From Verrucomicrobiia bacterium (GTDB lineage: Bacteria > Verrucomicrobiota > Verrucomicrobiia > Limisphaerales > JADLHS01), in the NCBI GenBank assembly GCA_026125285.1, contig JAHCLO010000019.1, positions 62,001 through 126,000 on the forward strand: a stretch of DNA of 64,000 nucleotides, given 5' to 3'. Each line of letters opens with the position of its first letter. Position 1 is the first letter of the stretch. The position numbers and the translations under genes were made by a program. The notes under the pieces are model-generated. The model did no database searches and was not told the origin of the DNA. It was given only the letters and a program-made list of their open reading frames with translations. Positions 17,535 to 25,792 of this stretch are shown here, piece after piece.

Positions 17535-18140
17535 ATGAAAGACCTGTTCATTCTCGCAGCGGACAAGAATGCAGAGTTCGCCCTTAAAGGTGCACTGGCG
17601 CGTCCAGAAGCGCTGGGAATCCGCTCGATTCAATTCGAAATCCGCACTCATCCGGGGCGCGATGGCGGAACACGCAAAACCGGCCCGGAACTTCTGGCAT
17701 TACAACAGCGGCAATTTACTCATAGCCTGCTCGTATTGGATTTTGAAGGAAGCGGGACTGAATTCGACAGTGCGCAGATGCTGGAGAAGCAATTGAACGA
17801 CCGGCTTCACTCACGCTGGAAAGACGCTGGCAAGGCGATTGTTATCGAGCCGGAACTGGACGTTTGGATGTGGGGATCAGACAACGCCATTGAACAGACT
17901 TTGGATTGGCCTGCGGGAAAGTCTATTCGCGTTTGGTTGCAAGAGCATGGGTTCTCATTTGAGGCGAACGATAAACCGACACGGCCAAAGGAAGCGCTTG
18001 AGGCCGCCCTGAAGATTCCCAATTTGCCAAGATCGTCAGCCCTCTACGAAAAAATCGCCGGAAAAATCAGTCTGCGTAAATGCACAGATGAAGCCTTCAA
18101 GCGATTGCGCACGCAGTTGGTTGCATGGTTTCCGAGATAG
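17535..18140 (+). CDS. Toprim-like partner of the AAA ATPase
   Basis: 201-aa protein encoded 7 bp after the ATPase. Its start MKDLFILAADKNAEFALKGA has the hydrophobic strand plus acidic residue expected of a Toprim Glu (Glu14 in AADKNAEF), and LLVLDFEGSGTE supplies an Asp-x-Glu like the Toprim acidic pair. IEPELDVWMWGSD continues the alpha/beta core. The fold call is by pattern only. If right, it would be the nuclease released or controlled by the ATPase, as in PARIS. Similar small partners are annotated as MAD4 in MADS loci. Not a toxin family I can name with certainty. Confidence 0.65.
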   Translation: MKDLFILAADKNAEFALKGALARPEALGIRSIQFEIRTHPGRDGGTRKTGPELLALQQRQFTHSLLVLDFEGSGTEFDSAQMLEKQLNDRLHSRWKDAGKAIVIEPELDVWMWGSDNAIEQTLDWPAGKSIRVWLQEHGFSFEANDKPTRPKEALEAALKIPNLPRSSALYEKIAGKISLRKCTDEAFKRLRTQLVAWFPR

Positions 18141-18160
18141 GCAGGACAATGGTTTGATTT

Positions 18161-18949
18161 GTGAGCGACAAATCCAAAATCGAGTGGACGGACGCGACGT
18201 GGAATCCGGTTCGTGGCTGCACCAAAATCAGCCCCGGATGTCTCCATTGCTACGCGGAGACTTTCGCCGAACGCTGGCGCGGGATTCCGGGACATCCGTT
18301 CGAGCATGGCTTTGACCTGCGCCTCGTTCCTGAAAAACTCGGCGATCCTCTGCGCTGGGGAACGTCGCGGATGATTTTCGTCAATTCCATGTCCGACCTG
18401 TTTCACAAGGATGTTCCCGACGAATACATCATCAAGGTTGCGCGAGTGATGGCGGCGGCCAACTGGCACACTTATCAGGTGCTGACCAAGCGCGCCGACC
18501 GGCTGGCAGCGTTGCTCAAGGGCAAGTTAAAGTTTGCCGCCGGGCTGCCGCACATCTGGTGGGGCGTGAGCGTGGAGAACAAACAGCACGGGCTGCCACG
18601 CATTGATTTGCTGCGTTCCGCTCCGGCGGCGGTGAGGTTTCTTTCCATCGAACCGCTACTGGAAGACCTCGGCGCGTTCAGCCTGGACGGGATTTCGTGG
18701 GCGATTGTCGGCGGCGAGAGCGGTCCGGGCGCGCGTCCGATGGACGCCGGGTGGGTGCATAACATCCGCCGCCAGTGCAAGCGGGCGAAGGTGGCGTTCT
18801 TCTTCAAGCAATGGGGCGGCGTACGCAAGTCCGAAACGGGCCGCGAACTGGACGGCAAGACTTACAGCGAATTTCCCGCGCGCAACCCGATTGAAGCTCC
18901 GTCATTGGCAGATCGCCGCCGTCTGGAAACCGATTTGGCTGTTGCTTGA
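18161..18949 (+). CDS. DUF5131 family (phage Gp37/Gp68-like) protein
   Basis: 262-aa protein starting at GTG 18161. The N-terminal WNPVRGCTKISPGCLHCYAE has three Cys (20, 27, 30) spaced like an Fe-S site of radical-SAM type, followed by VNSMSDLFHKDVP and YQVLTKRADR, VGGESGPGARPM and FFFKQWGG, the standard DUF5131 blocks found in phages and mobile islands. The reaction is not known; a SAM-radical chemistry has been proposed from the Cys pattern. It lies 20 bp after the Toprim-like gene and may share its transcript. Confidence 0.88.
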   Translation: MSDKSKIEWTDATWNPVRGCTKISPGCLHCYAETFAERWRGIPGHPFEHGFDLRLVPEKLGDPLRWGTSRMIFVNSMSDLFHKDVPDEYIIKVARVMAAANWHTYQVLTKRADRLAALLKGKLKFAAGLPHIWWGVSVENKQHGLPRIDLLRSAPAAVRFLSIEPLLEDLGAFSLDGISWAIVGGESGPGARPMDAGWVHNIRRQCKRAKVAFFFKQWGGVRKSETGRELDGKTYSEFPARNPIEAPSLADRRRLETDLAVA

Positions 18950-18964
18950 ATTTGTACCGAAGCT

Positions 18965-19519
18965 GTGGAACTGAAAGACCAAGCCACCATATCAACGCTC
19001 GCCCAAAGGCTGGGCGACACGGCGCACGTCTCGGGCTTGGCGATCCGGTTGGGGCGCGTGAGCGGCGCGGGCGCGCGGTTGCCCGAGTGGTTGCTCAAGG
19101 TGGCCGTCGGCCGCGGCGCAAGGCATTACCAGCGGGATTTTGATCCCAGCCTGCCGCCGGACAATCCCAGCATCAGCGACGAGGAAATCGGCGTGGCGCT
19201 TTGTTTGGGGCAGAATCCTTACAGCCTGGACGCGTTGCGCGTGGCGGCGCAGTTGTTGAGTTCACCGCGCACGGATGCCCTGCGCTTGTGTAAGTTGGCG
19301 GTGCAAGAACGATGTGAGCCCGCATTGTTGCACCTTGCTGAAGTTGCGAAGCGATACGCACCGCAACAAGAGCCGTGGGTCACGTTGCGGCAGCAGCTTC
19401 CGCCGCGTCACGTGCCGCGCACGGATGCCTTGCCGCATTGGACGCGGTTGGTCAGTCATACGGGTGTCACCGCCAACCGCGGCGCGCCACGCACAGACTG
19501 GCTCTGTCGCCATGAATAA
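18965..19519 (+). CDS. unknown partner of the DUF6036 nucleotidyltransferase (antitoxin-like?)
   Basis: 184-aa protein from GTG 18965, overlapping the next gene by 8 bp. Mostly helical: LPEWLLKVAVGRGA and SISDEEIGVALCLGQNPYS and LCKLAVQERCEPALLHLAEV. The tight overlap with a nucleotidyltransferase parallels AbiEi-AbiEii loci, where the first gene is the antitoxin, but no helix-turn-helix can be pointed out here. The last 30 residues repeat an HVPRTDALPHW/APRTDW motif and are probably poorly structured. Function unknown. Confidence 0.6.
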   Translation: MELKDQATISTLAQRLGDTAHVSGLAIRLGRVSGAGARLPEWLLKVAVGRGARHYQRDFDPSLPPDNPSISDEEIGVALCLGQNPYSLDALRVAAQLLSSPRTDALRLCKLAVQERCEPALLHLAEVAKRYAPQQEPWVTLRQQLPPRHVPRTDALPHWTRLVSHTGVTANRGAPRTDWLCRHE

Positions 19520-20078
19520 TCCGTTGCGCATCCTCCAGACGCTGGACCGGCATTTGACCAAACCGGCGGAGATCACGATTTTTGGGCGGGCGGCGCTGGC
19601 ACTGGGTTTCTCCAACAGCCCGGCGGCATTTGCGACGACGCTTGACGTGGACGCCATCCTGCCGCTTGCGTGGCTCGCCGCCGAAGACGAGAACATGGAT
19701 TTCTGGCAGGCCCAGCAGAAAACCAATGCGGAGCTTGAGCCATCCGGGCTTTACATCACCCACCTGTTCCGCGAACTGGAGATCATCCGTACGCCCGATT
19801 GGCTGACTCGGCGCGTCTGTCTTTCACTTGATCTACGAAAACTGACCGTCTTACGCCCGTCTGCGCTCGATTTGATACTCACCAAGATGGCTCGCGGCGA
19901 CGAGAATGACCTCGCCGACATCCAGTTTTTGCTTCGACAGGAAGCAATCTCCACCGCCCAACTTCAATCTGCATTCACCCACGCCCGCGTCCCGGACGTA
20001 CCGGAGGTTCGCGAGTTGTTTCACGCCGCCCAACCCAAGGTCTTGAACCTCCAAGCCACCATTCCACGCACAACATGA
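19512..20078 (+). CDS. DUF6036 nucleotidyltransferase (AbiEii-like)
   Basis: 188-aa protein with the minimal nucleotidyltransferase layout: ITIFGRAALALGF, then TTLDVDAILPL (acidic pair for metal binding), a central IIRTPDWLTRR, LTVLRPSALDLILTKMARGD and DLADIQFLLRQE, the DUF6036 end pattern. The glycine pair of classical GS motifs is degenerate (FGRAAL). Relatives are AbiEii-type toxins that modify tRNA or nucleotides. ATG 19512 is inside the preceding gene's last codons and its own stop overlaps the next start (ATGA), so three genes are coupled. Confidence 0.8.
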   Translation: MNNPLRILQTLDRHLTKPAEITIFGRAALALGFSNSPAAFATTLDVDAILPLAWLAAEDENMDFWQAQQKTNAELEPSGLYITHLFRELEIIRTPDWLTRRVCLSLDLRKLTVLRPSALDLILTKMARGDENDLADIQFLLRQEAISTAQLQSAFTHARVPDVPEVRELFHAAQPKVLNLQATIPRTT

Positions 20079-21163
20079 ATACGAAGCGCCACGCCAACCA
20101 GCCCATCGTTCCGCAGGTCGCCGCTGAGACATGGCGGGCGCTCGTCGAAACGACAGAAGAGTTCAACCGCCTCGCGCCTTGGGAATGGATGCACGACTCG
20201 CACGTCATCGGGCTGCGGCATCCGGTCACGAAGGAGGTGCTGCTCGGGTCCATCCTCGGCCGGTTGCGGCAGGTGTTCGGGCTTTTGGTGTATCGCAACG
20301 ACGCCGGACGCCGCTGGCTTTTGAACGCGATTCTGAATGATGGCGCTCCGGGCGGATTGGAGGACGAGGATAGCGCGTTTGAGCAGGACTTGGTGAAGTT
20401 GGAGTTCACGCCCAAACGCGAGTTGGGGAAAGAGGACCGCGCGATACTGGACACGGCCAACTTCTCCCCCGCGGTCAAGCGCGGCCGGGTCTGGCCCCAG
20501 TTTCGCAGCCTGGCACCGGGCGGTTTCCCCTGGTACCTGACCCAGACCGAAGCGGAGACGCTGCTATTTGCGCTGCCACGGGTGGCTGCGGTAGCACGGA
20601 TGATGCAGGCAGAACCGCATGCTTGGGATGATCATTGCGACGGCCAGATCGGCTTCGTGCCGGACGGTTTCGATCCAGGAGCAGGCGCGTTGCGTGCGGA
20701 GCAAATGGAATGGCAGCCGATGTTGCCACCGCCCGAACCTAGGCCCGAGGCGGTTTCCCTCGATGACGCCAGCCTGGCCGAACTCTTGCAGCTCCCACCC
20801 GCGAAGGGATTCCACCTGGAATTGGATGTGGCCTATGCGAACTTTCCGGTGGCCAATGCCGAGCGCGCGTTTTTTCCCAAGCTGGCGATGGCTGTGGATC
20901 GGGCCTCCGGTTTCGTCGGCGGTTTTCGTCTCGGCGAGTTCCAAGACCGCGACGGCGCGAAAGTGCTGGGTGTGGTGTTGCGCGATGCGCTGACGCAATT
21001 GGGACGTCGGCCCGAAAGCATCCGGGTGCAGCGACCGCGTGTCGAAGCAATGGTCGCAAAGGTGGCGGGCGAGTTGGGAATCCAGGTGATGCGCGACGTG
21101 GCGCTGGATGAGTTGAACTGCGCCCGCGAGAGTATGACGCAACGCTTCAACCGGATGGCGTAG
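20075..21163 (+). CDS. DUF6930/DUF7309-like unknown protein
   Basis: 362-aa soluble protein. The N-terminal half ([20 protein letters not shown] and [18 protein letters not shown]) fits the DUF7309 type, and the C-terminal half ([14 protein letters not shown] then [20 protein letters not shown]) fits DUF6930, a domain often found beside SEC-C metal-binding sequences. A SEC-C microprotein indeed follows 10 bp later. Role unknown. It is coupled to the nucleotidyltransferase by an ATGA overlap, so the four genes 18965-21320 may be one operon. Confidence 0.72.
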   Translation: MNTKRHANQPIVPQVAAETWRALVETTEEFNRLAPWEWMHDSHVIGLRHPVTKEVLLGSILGRLRQVFGLLVYRNDAGRRWLLNAILNDGAPGGLEDEDSAFEQDLVKLEFTPKRELGKEDRAILDTANFSPAVKRGRVWPQFRSLAPGGFPWYLTQTEAETLLFALPRVAAVARMMQAEPHAWDDHCDGQIGFVPDGFDPGAGALRAEQMEWQPMLPPPEPRPEAVSLDDASLAELLQLPPAKGFHLELDVAYANFPVANAERAFFPKLAMAVDRASGFVGGFRLGEFQDRDGAKVLGVVLRDALTQLGRRPESIRVQRPRVEAMVAKVAGELGIQVMRDVALDELNCARESMTQRFNRMA

Positions 21164-21173
21164 CCAAAAGACC

Positions 21174-21320
21174 ATGGCAGATGGTTCTCCTCCCATGAAA
21201 TCGCCGCAGAACAAGCCGGCAGGTGAACTGCATCGCTGGTTCATCAACGAAGGCGACGGCCTCAACGATCCCTGCCCGTGCGGCAGCGGAAAGAAATACA
21301 AGAAGGGTTGCGGGGCGTAG
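21174..21320 (+). CDS. SEC-C motif microprotein
   Basis: 48-aa reading frame from ATG 21174 (alternative ATG 21195) ending in [19 protein letters not shown]. This is the zinc-binding SEC-C tail of SecA, but the final pair, normally CC or CH after KK, reads GCG, so one ligand is missing. It is too short to be more than the metal-binding tail with a helical lead ([14 protein letters not shown]). It may be the detached C-terminal end of the DUF6930-like protein just upstream, where fused SEC-C tails are known. Confidence 0.6.
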   Translation: MADGSPPMKSPQNKPAGELHRWFINEGDGLNDPCPCGSGKKYKKGCGA

Positions 21321-21428
21321 CACCCTCCCAGAGCGATACCCCCGGCAGACCTCCGCCGCAGAAAGCGCACGCGTTGGCGGGCAAAACCGGAGATTGATTC
21401 ACAGCACAACGGTCTTGTAGCTTGCCGT

Positions 21429-21911
21429 ATCAATATCCAAATCCGTCAGGCCCGTTTATCCGATGCCACTGTCATCGCAGAGTTCAACCTGCGTCTGGCA
21501 CAGGAAACAGAGGAATTGCAGCTTGACGCGGAGGTCGTGCGGCAAGGCGTTGCCGCCGTGCTGGGAGACGAGCACAAGGGGCGTTACTACGTGGCGGTTG
21601 TGAACGGCACAATCGTCGGTCAACTCATGATCACCTACGAATGGAGCGACTGGCGCAACGGCAATTTGTGGTGGCTGCAAAGTGTCTTCGTGAAGGAGGA
21701 ATTCCGCGGGCAAGGCGTGTTTCGCGCGTTGTTCGAGCACTTGGTGAAGCTGGCGAGTTCCGGCGACAACGTGGCCGGCCTGCGCCTTTACATGCATGCG
21801 GACAACGCCGCCGCCCGGCAGACTTACGAGCGGTTGGGCATGAGCCATTCGCATTATGAGGTATTCGAGCGGGACTTCGTATTGGACCGGAAGAAAGGAA
21901 CGCAACCATGA
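21429..21911 (+). CDS. GNAT-family N-acetyltransferase without a canonical start
   Basis: The acetyl-CoA site is VFVKEEFRGQGVFRALFEHL (R-x-x-G-x-G/A type), with ARQTYERLGMSHSHYEVFE at the end, as in small GNATs. Family similarity extends upstream through NIQIRQARLSDATVIAEFNL and LAQETEELQLD to an ATC at 21429 where relatives have ATG-AAT. No ATG, GTG or TTG occurs in frame between the upstream stop (21318) and TTG 21516. Either ATC or ATT starts the protein, or the start has been lost and the gene is decaying, or translation begins at TTG 21516 without the first strand. The 3' end overlaps the next ATG. Confidence 0.75.
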   Translation: MNIQIRQARLSDATVIAEFNLRLAQETEELQLDAEVVRQGVAAVLGDEHKGRYYVAVVNGTIVGQLMITYEWSDWRNGNLWWLQSVFVKEEFRGQGVFRALFEHLVKLASSGDNVAGLRLYMHADNAAARQTYERLGMSHSHYEVFERDFVLDRKKGTQP

Positions 21912-23236
21912 GGAAGGTGTTGGCCGGTGTCACCGTGTTGTGGTTGGCGGTCGGCATCAACGCGCAGACACCGCGTTCCGTTCGCGACGCGGTTCGGACG
22001 CGCGTCAATGCCGAATATCCCGCCCTGTTCGAGCTGTACAAACATTTCCACGCGAACCCCGAACTTTCCTTTCAGGAAGAAAAGACCGCCGCCCGGCTGG
22101 CGGAGGAATTGCGCCGCAGCGGCTACGAAGTCACCACCGGCGTGGGCGGACACGGGGTGGTGACGGTGCTCAAGAACGGTGACGGGCCAACCGTGCTCGT
22201 GCGTTGTGATCTCGATGCCTTGCCCGTGAAGGAGCAAACCGGCCTGCCTTACGCCAGCAAGGTGGTCGCCAAAGATGATTCCGGCCGCGAGGTCCCCGTG
22301 ATGCATGCCTGCGGACACGACGTTCACATGGCGTGTCTGGTTGGCGTGGCCCGGGTGCTACAGGACCTTCGGGCACACTGGCGCGGCACGTTGGTGTTGA
22401 TCGGTCAGCCGGCCGAAGAACGCGGCGGTGGGGCGCGGCGAATGATTGCAGACGGGTTGTTCACGCGTTTCCCGAAGCCGGATTACTGCCTCGCGTTGCA
22501 CAATAATTCCAGCCTGCTGGCTGGAGCGATTGGCTACACCGAAGGCTATGCAATGGCCAACGTGGATTCGGTGGACATCACCGTGCGCGGCGTGGGCGGG
22601 CACGGCGCCTATCCTCACGCGGTGAAGGATCCCATCGTCCTGGCGGCGCAGATCGTTTTGGCCCTGCAAACCATCGTCAGCCGCGAAATTGCCCCCGGCG
22701 AACCGGCGGTGGTGACGGTCGGCTCGATTCACGGCGGCTCGAAGCACAACATCATCCCTGACGAAGTGCAGTTGCAGCTCACGCTCCGCTCCTACACAGA
22801 GGAGGTCCGGCAACAAACCATCGCGGCCATCCATCGCATTACGCGCGGGCTGGCGCTGGCCGCCGGGCTACCGGAAGACCGCCTGCCAATTGTGAAACTC
22901 GGGGATGATTTCACGCCCGCGACTTTCAATGATCCGGACCTGACGCTGCGTCTGGCCGGAGTTTTCAAGTCGTGGTTTGGCCGCGAGATGGTGGTTCGCC
23001 GCAAACCGGTTATGGGCGGCGAGGATTTCTCCGAGTATGGCCGCACGGAACACAAAGTCCCGATCTCCATGTTTTCGATTGGGGCGGTCAGTGCGGAGGC
23101 CATGAGGGAGAGCGTCCGCACCGGGGAAACGCTGCCCTCATTGCACTCCCCGATTTTCGCCCCCGCGCCCGAGCCAACGATCAAGACCGGAGTCACGGCC
23201 ATGACTGCGGCGGTGCTGGAGTTGATGGGCAAGTAG
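21908..23236 (+). CDS. secreted M20 family amidohydrolase/peptidase
   Basis: 442-aa dinuclear metallo-amidohydrolase of the M20D group (IAA-amino acid / N-acyl-aminoacyl hydrolases). A signal peptide is seen (MRKVLAGVTVLWLAVGINAQ). Metal and catalytic blocks: VRCDLDALPVKEQTG, MHACGHDVHMA, GQPAEERGGGARRM (catalytic Glu pair) and a C-terminal MGGEDFSEYG. The dimerisation domain begins near VDSVDITVRGVGGHGAYPH. Probably cleaves N-acyl amino acids or small peptides in the periplasm. Starts inside the GNAT stop (ATGA). Confidence 0.92.
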   Translation: MRKVLAGVTVLWLAVGINAQTPRSVRDAVRTRVNAEYPALFELYKHFHANPELSFQEEKTAARLAEELRRSGYEVTTGVGGHGVVTVLKNGDGPTVLVRCDLDALPVKEQTGLPYASKVVAKDDSGREVPVMHACGHDVHMACLVGVARVLQDLRAHWRGTLVLIGQPAEERGGGARRMIADGLFTRFPKPDYCLALHNNSSLLAGAIGYTEGYAMANVDSVDITVRGVGGHGAYPHAVKDPIVLAAQIVLALQTIVSREIAPGEPAVVTVGSIHGGSKHNIIPDEVQLQLTLRSYTEEVRQQTIAAIHRITRGLALAAGLPEDRLPIVKLGDDFTPATFNDPDLTLRLAGVFKSWFGREMVVRRKPVMGGEDFSEYGRTEHKVPISMFSIGAVSAEAMRESVRTGETLPSLHSPIFAPAPEPTIKTGVTAMTAAVLELMGK

Positions 23237-23356
23237 ATGGCCGGACAGCCGCCGCCAGCCGCATCAACCGATGAACAGTACACCCAGCGCTTCGCGGAGT
23301 GCGATGCAATCGGCGAAGAGGGGCGCATCTCCGAATGAGGACCGGCGTTCGAACCC

Positions 23357-23412
23357 GTAGCGAAGAATTGCACTCTGCCGTATCGCAGCTTGGAAATCCA
23401 ATCTGCGCTGCC
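23357..23412 (+). repeat. degenerate copy of the nested-hairpin repeat
   Basis: GTAGCG at 23357, AAGAATTGCACTCTGCC, GTATCGCAG and TTGGAAATCC then CTGCGCTGCC at the end. The order of elements matches a shortened version of the 47212-47328 element. Confidence 0.45.
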
Positions 23413-23441
23413 AACGCGCAAGACTGAGGCATTACGCTTCA

Positions 23442-24614
23442 ATGCACAGTATCATTGACAAGCAGGCAGGTCCGGCGCACGCTGCCAGCGACTCGCAAAT
23501 GAACACCGCTCATCACTGGATTTCGCGACGACACCGGACGCCGGAAATCTCACGTCGTATCAGGCAGGCATGGTGCGGAGCGCGAATCGGGTGCGTTTGC
23601 CTGTTGCTCACCGGCTTGGTGCAAGTGTTGTCGGCAGCAGAGACCAACGACCTCACCCCAGCCACGGCCAGCACCAAAGAGTCGGACGACGCTGCCGTCG
23701 CCTTGCGGGTGTACCTTCAACTTCAGGAACAAATCCACAACACCCAGATCGCGCTGGAGCGTAATCGTCAGGAAGCCGAGGCGCTGGCCGCCCGCAACGC
23801 CGAAGCGGTCGCCGCCCGCCTGGCGGTTATCGAGCAAACGGTCTCCGAGCAACGGGAACGTGAACTGGAAGCCATGCGGAGTGCCAACGCCGCCGTGCAG
23901 AGTTCCCAGCGCCTGCTGGTCATCTTTGCCGCGTCATTTGCCGGGCTGGGTTTTCTGGCCATGTTGATCACCGCGTACTTCCAGTGGCGCACGGTGAATC
24001 GCCTGGCGGAGTTTGTCACCCTGCTGCCGGGAGCGGCCCGCGCGGCTTTGCCCGCTCCAGACCCTGCGGAAACGCACGTCGTCACCAGCCGGGTCACGGA
24101 ACAATCGAACGCCCGGCTGTTCGGCGCGTTGAATCAACTGGAGAAACGGATTCTCGAACTGGAAACCACCACCCGCCCGCCGCTGGCCAGCGGGGCTTCA
24201 ACCGCAAGGCATTCCACTGAACCAAGCGAACCGGACGGCGCCATCCCCGCGACGCCACCTGCCAGTGAAGGCAATGGCTCGTCGGCTGGCGATCCGATTG
24301 GCCGGTGGCTCGCCCAAGGCCAGCTACTTCTCGATCAGGACAAGGCCGCCGAGGCGCTGGCGTGTTACGACGCAGTTCTCGCCCAGGAGTCCGACCATCC
24401 CGAAGCGCTGGTCAAGAAAGGGGTGGCGTTGGAGCAACTGCGCCAGATCGAGGACGCGTTGCGCTGTTACGACCGGGCCATTGCCGCCGACGATACCCTC
24501 ACCATCGCCTATCTGCAAAAGGGCGGGTTGTTCAATCGGCTGGAACGCTATGAAGAGGCGCTCCAATGCTACGAACTCGCTCTGCGCACTCAGGAAAAAG
24601 CGCGGGCGAACTGA
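23442..24614 (+). CDS. membrane-anchored TPR protein
   Basis: 390-aa protein; start may be 23442 or ATG 23499. After an N-terminal hydrophobic stretch (CVCLLLTGLVQVLSAA, signal-like) comes a coiled coil (residues about 88-150, QLQEQIHNTQIALERNRQEA), a membrane helix (LLVIFAASFAGLGFLAMLITA), a Pro/Ala/Ser linker and two to three tetratricopeptide repeats (about 285-385; ALACYDAVLAQESDHPEALV and ALRCYDRAIAADDTLTIAYL). TPRs mediate protein contacts; no enzyme domain. Stands alone and converges with the SMP-30 gene. Confidence 0.85.
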   Translation: MHSIIDKQAGPAHAASDSQMNTAHHWISRRHRTPEISRRIRQAWCGARIGCVCLLLTGLVQVLSAAETNDLTPATASTKESDDAAVALRVYLQLQEQIHNTQIALERNRQEAEALAARNAEAVAARLAVIEQTVSEQRERELEAMRSANAAVQSSQRLLVIFAASFAGLGFLAMLITAYFQWRTVNRLAEFVTLLPGAARAALPAPDPAETHVVTSRVTEQSNARLFGALNQLEKRILELETTTRPPLASGASTARHSTEPSEPDGAIPATPPASEGNGSSAGDPIGRWLAQGQLLLDQDKAAEALACYDAVLAQESDHPEALVKKGVALEQLRQIEDALRCYDRAIAADDTLTIAYLQKGGLFNRLERYEEALQCYELALRTQEKARAN

Positions 24615-24649
24615 CTGTTTGGAAATCAAGACCGCCGCTGAATCGCCTC

Positions 24650-25615
24650 TCACTTCGCACCTTCGACCCGCAGCGGAATGGCGTAAAGCGACGTGCGTGC
24701 CGTGATGAACAGCGTCTTGCCGTCAGCCCCGCCGAAGCACAGATTCGCTGCCGACTCCGGTACGAGGATTTTGCCAATCAGCTTTCCATCCGGCCCGAAA
24801 ATGTGGACGCCGTCCCCCGCGCTTGAATAAATCCGGCCCTGGGCGTCGCAGCGAATTCCATCGGGCACGCCCCGGTCTATCTCGCAAAACACCTTGCCGT
24901 CTTTCAAGGTTCCGTCCGGTTGCACGTCGAACACCCGGAGATGTCGCGGTTTGCCGGAGTCCGCCACGTATAGCATCTTCTCGTCGGGAGAAAAACAGAG
25001 GCCGTTGGGCATGTCAAAACCGTCGGCCACACGCGCGGCCTTCTGCGTTTTGGGATCAAAGCGGAAAACGTAATTGCCATCCTGCTCCTTTACGGCGTCG
25101 CGCGGTAATCCGTATGGCGGATCGGTGAACCAGATGGTGCCGTCAGATTTTACCACGGCGTCGTTTGGTGAATTGAACCTCTTGCCATCGCCCTGGTCCG
25201 CCAGCGTGCGCAAGGAGCCGTCTTTTTCAAGAATGCTCACGCGGCGGCCACTGTGCTCGCAGGTGATGAGGCGGCCCTGGGGGTCCACGGTGTTGCCGTT
25301 GGCATTGCGGCTCGGTTTGCGGAACGTTGACAAGCCTTCCTTGGGCGACCACTTCTTCAATTCGTCCGCGGGGATATCGCTAAAGACGAGGTATCCACCA
25401 TCCGCCGCCAGCCAGACCGGACCTTCGGTGAAGCGCATATCCGTGGCCAGCCGCTCCAGCTTTGCATTGGGAGCAACGATCTTGTCGAATTCAACCGCAT
25501 CGCGGATTTCGAAGTCCGCCGCATGGACCAAATGGACCGAGGCCGCGCAGGTAAGCGCCGTCACGGTGAATGAATGAGACACGAAACTCGGGCTTGTTCT
25601 CACAGTCGTTTTCAT
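24650..25615 (-). CDS. secreted SMP-30/gluconolactonase-like protein
   Basis: 321-aa six-bladed beta-propeller of the SGL family: an N-terminal export signal ending in SVHLVHA, then RFTEGPVWLAADGGYLVFSD (metal Glu), SRNANGNTVDPQGRLITCEH (metal Asn), FNSPNDAVVKSDGTIWFTD (Asn) and FSPDEKMLYVADSG (Asp). Members hydrolyse lactones such as gluconolactone with Ca2+ or Zn2+. In PVC bacteria they accompany sugar-acid degradation. Divergent from the K+ channel gene. Confidence 0.92.
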   Translation of the reverse strand: MKTTVRTSPSFVSHSFTVTALTCAASVHLVHAADFEIRDAVEFDKIVAPNAKLERLATDMRFTEGPVWLAADGGYLVFSDIPADELKKWSPKEGLSTFRKPSRNANGNTVDPQGRLITCEHSGRRVSILEKDGSLRTLADQGDGKRFNSPNDAVVKSDGTIWFTDPPYGLPRDAVKEQDGNYVFRFDPKTQKAARVADGFDMPNGLCFSPDEKMLYVADSGKPRHLRVFDVQPDGTLKDGKVFCEIDRGVPDGIRCDAQGRIYSSAGDGVHIFGPDGKLIGKILVPESAANLCFGGADGKTLFITARTSLYAIPLRVEGAK

Positions 25616-25665
25616 GAGTGGTGAAGCTCTTAACAGGTAGTTCCCGGCGCGTCACTGAAAATTTG

Positions 25666-25700
25666 CCGGGGCCAGGTGTCCGGTTTGGCCCCGGTTTTTT
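25666..25700 (+). terminator. intrinsic-terminator-like hairpin upstream of the K+ channel gene
   Basis: Perfect 9-bp stem 25666-25674 (CCGGGGCCA) with 25686-25694 (TGGCCCCGG), followed by TTTTTT (25695-25700). No + strand gene ends nearby; the closest is 1 kb upstream. It lies 93 bp before the channel ATG in a divergent intergenic region. Confidence 0.7.
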
Positions 25701-25792
25701 ACTCGTCACACGGCAGGGCGCGGTCTAATTGTTGGCCCGGCATCCAATCCCGGCGAAGGACCGGGTGCTGACGGAAACCGGACAGACAGCCG

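Noticed and set aside
23330..23360. GGCGTTCGAACCCG considered as a tRNA T-arm
   Set aside because: No acceptor, D or anticodon arm can be formed upstream; it is next to a repeat relic.
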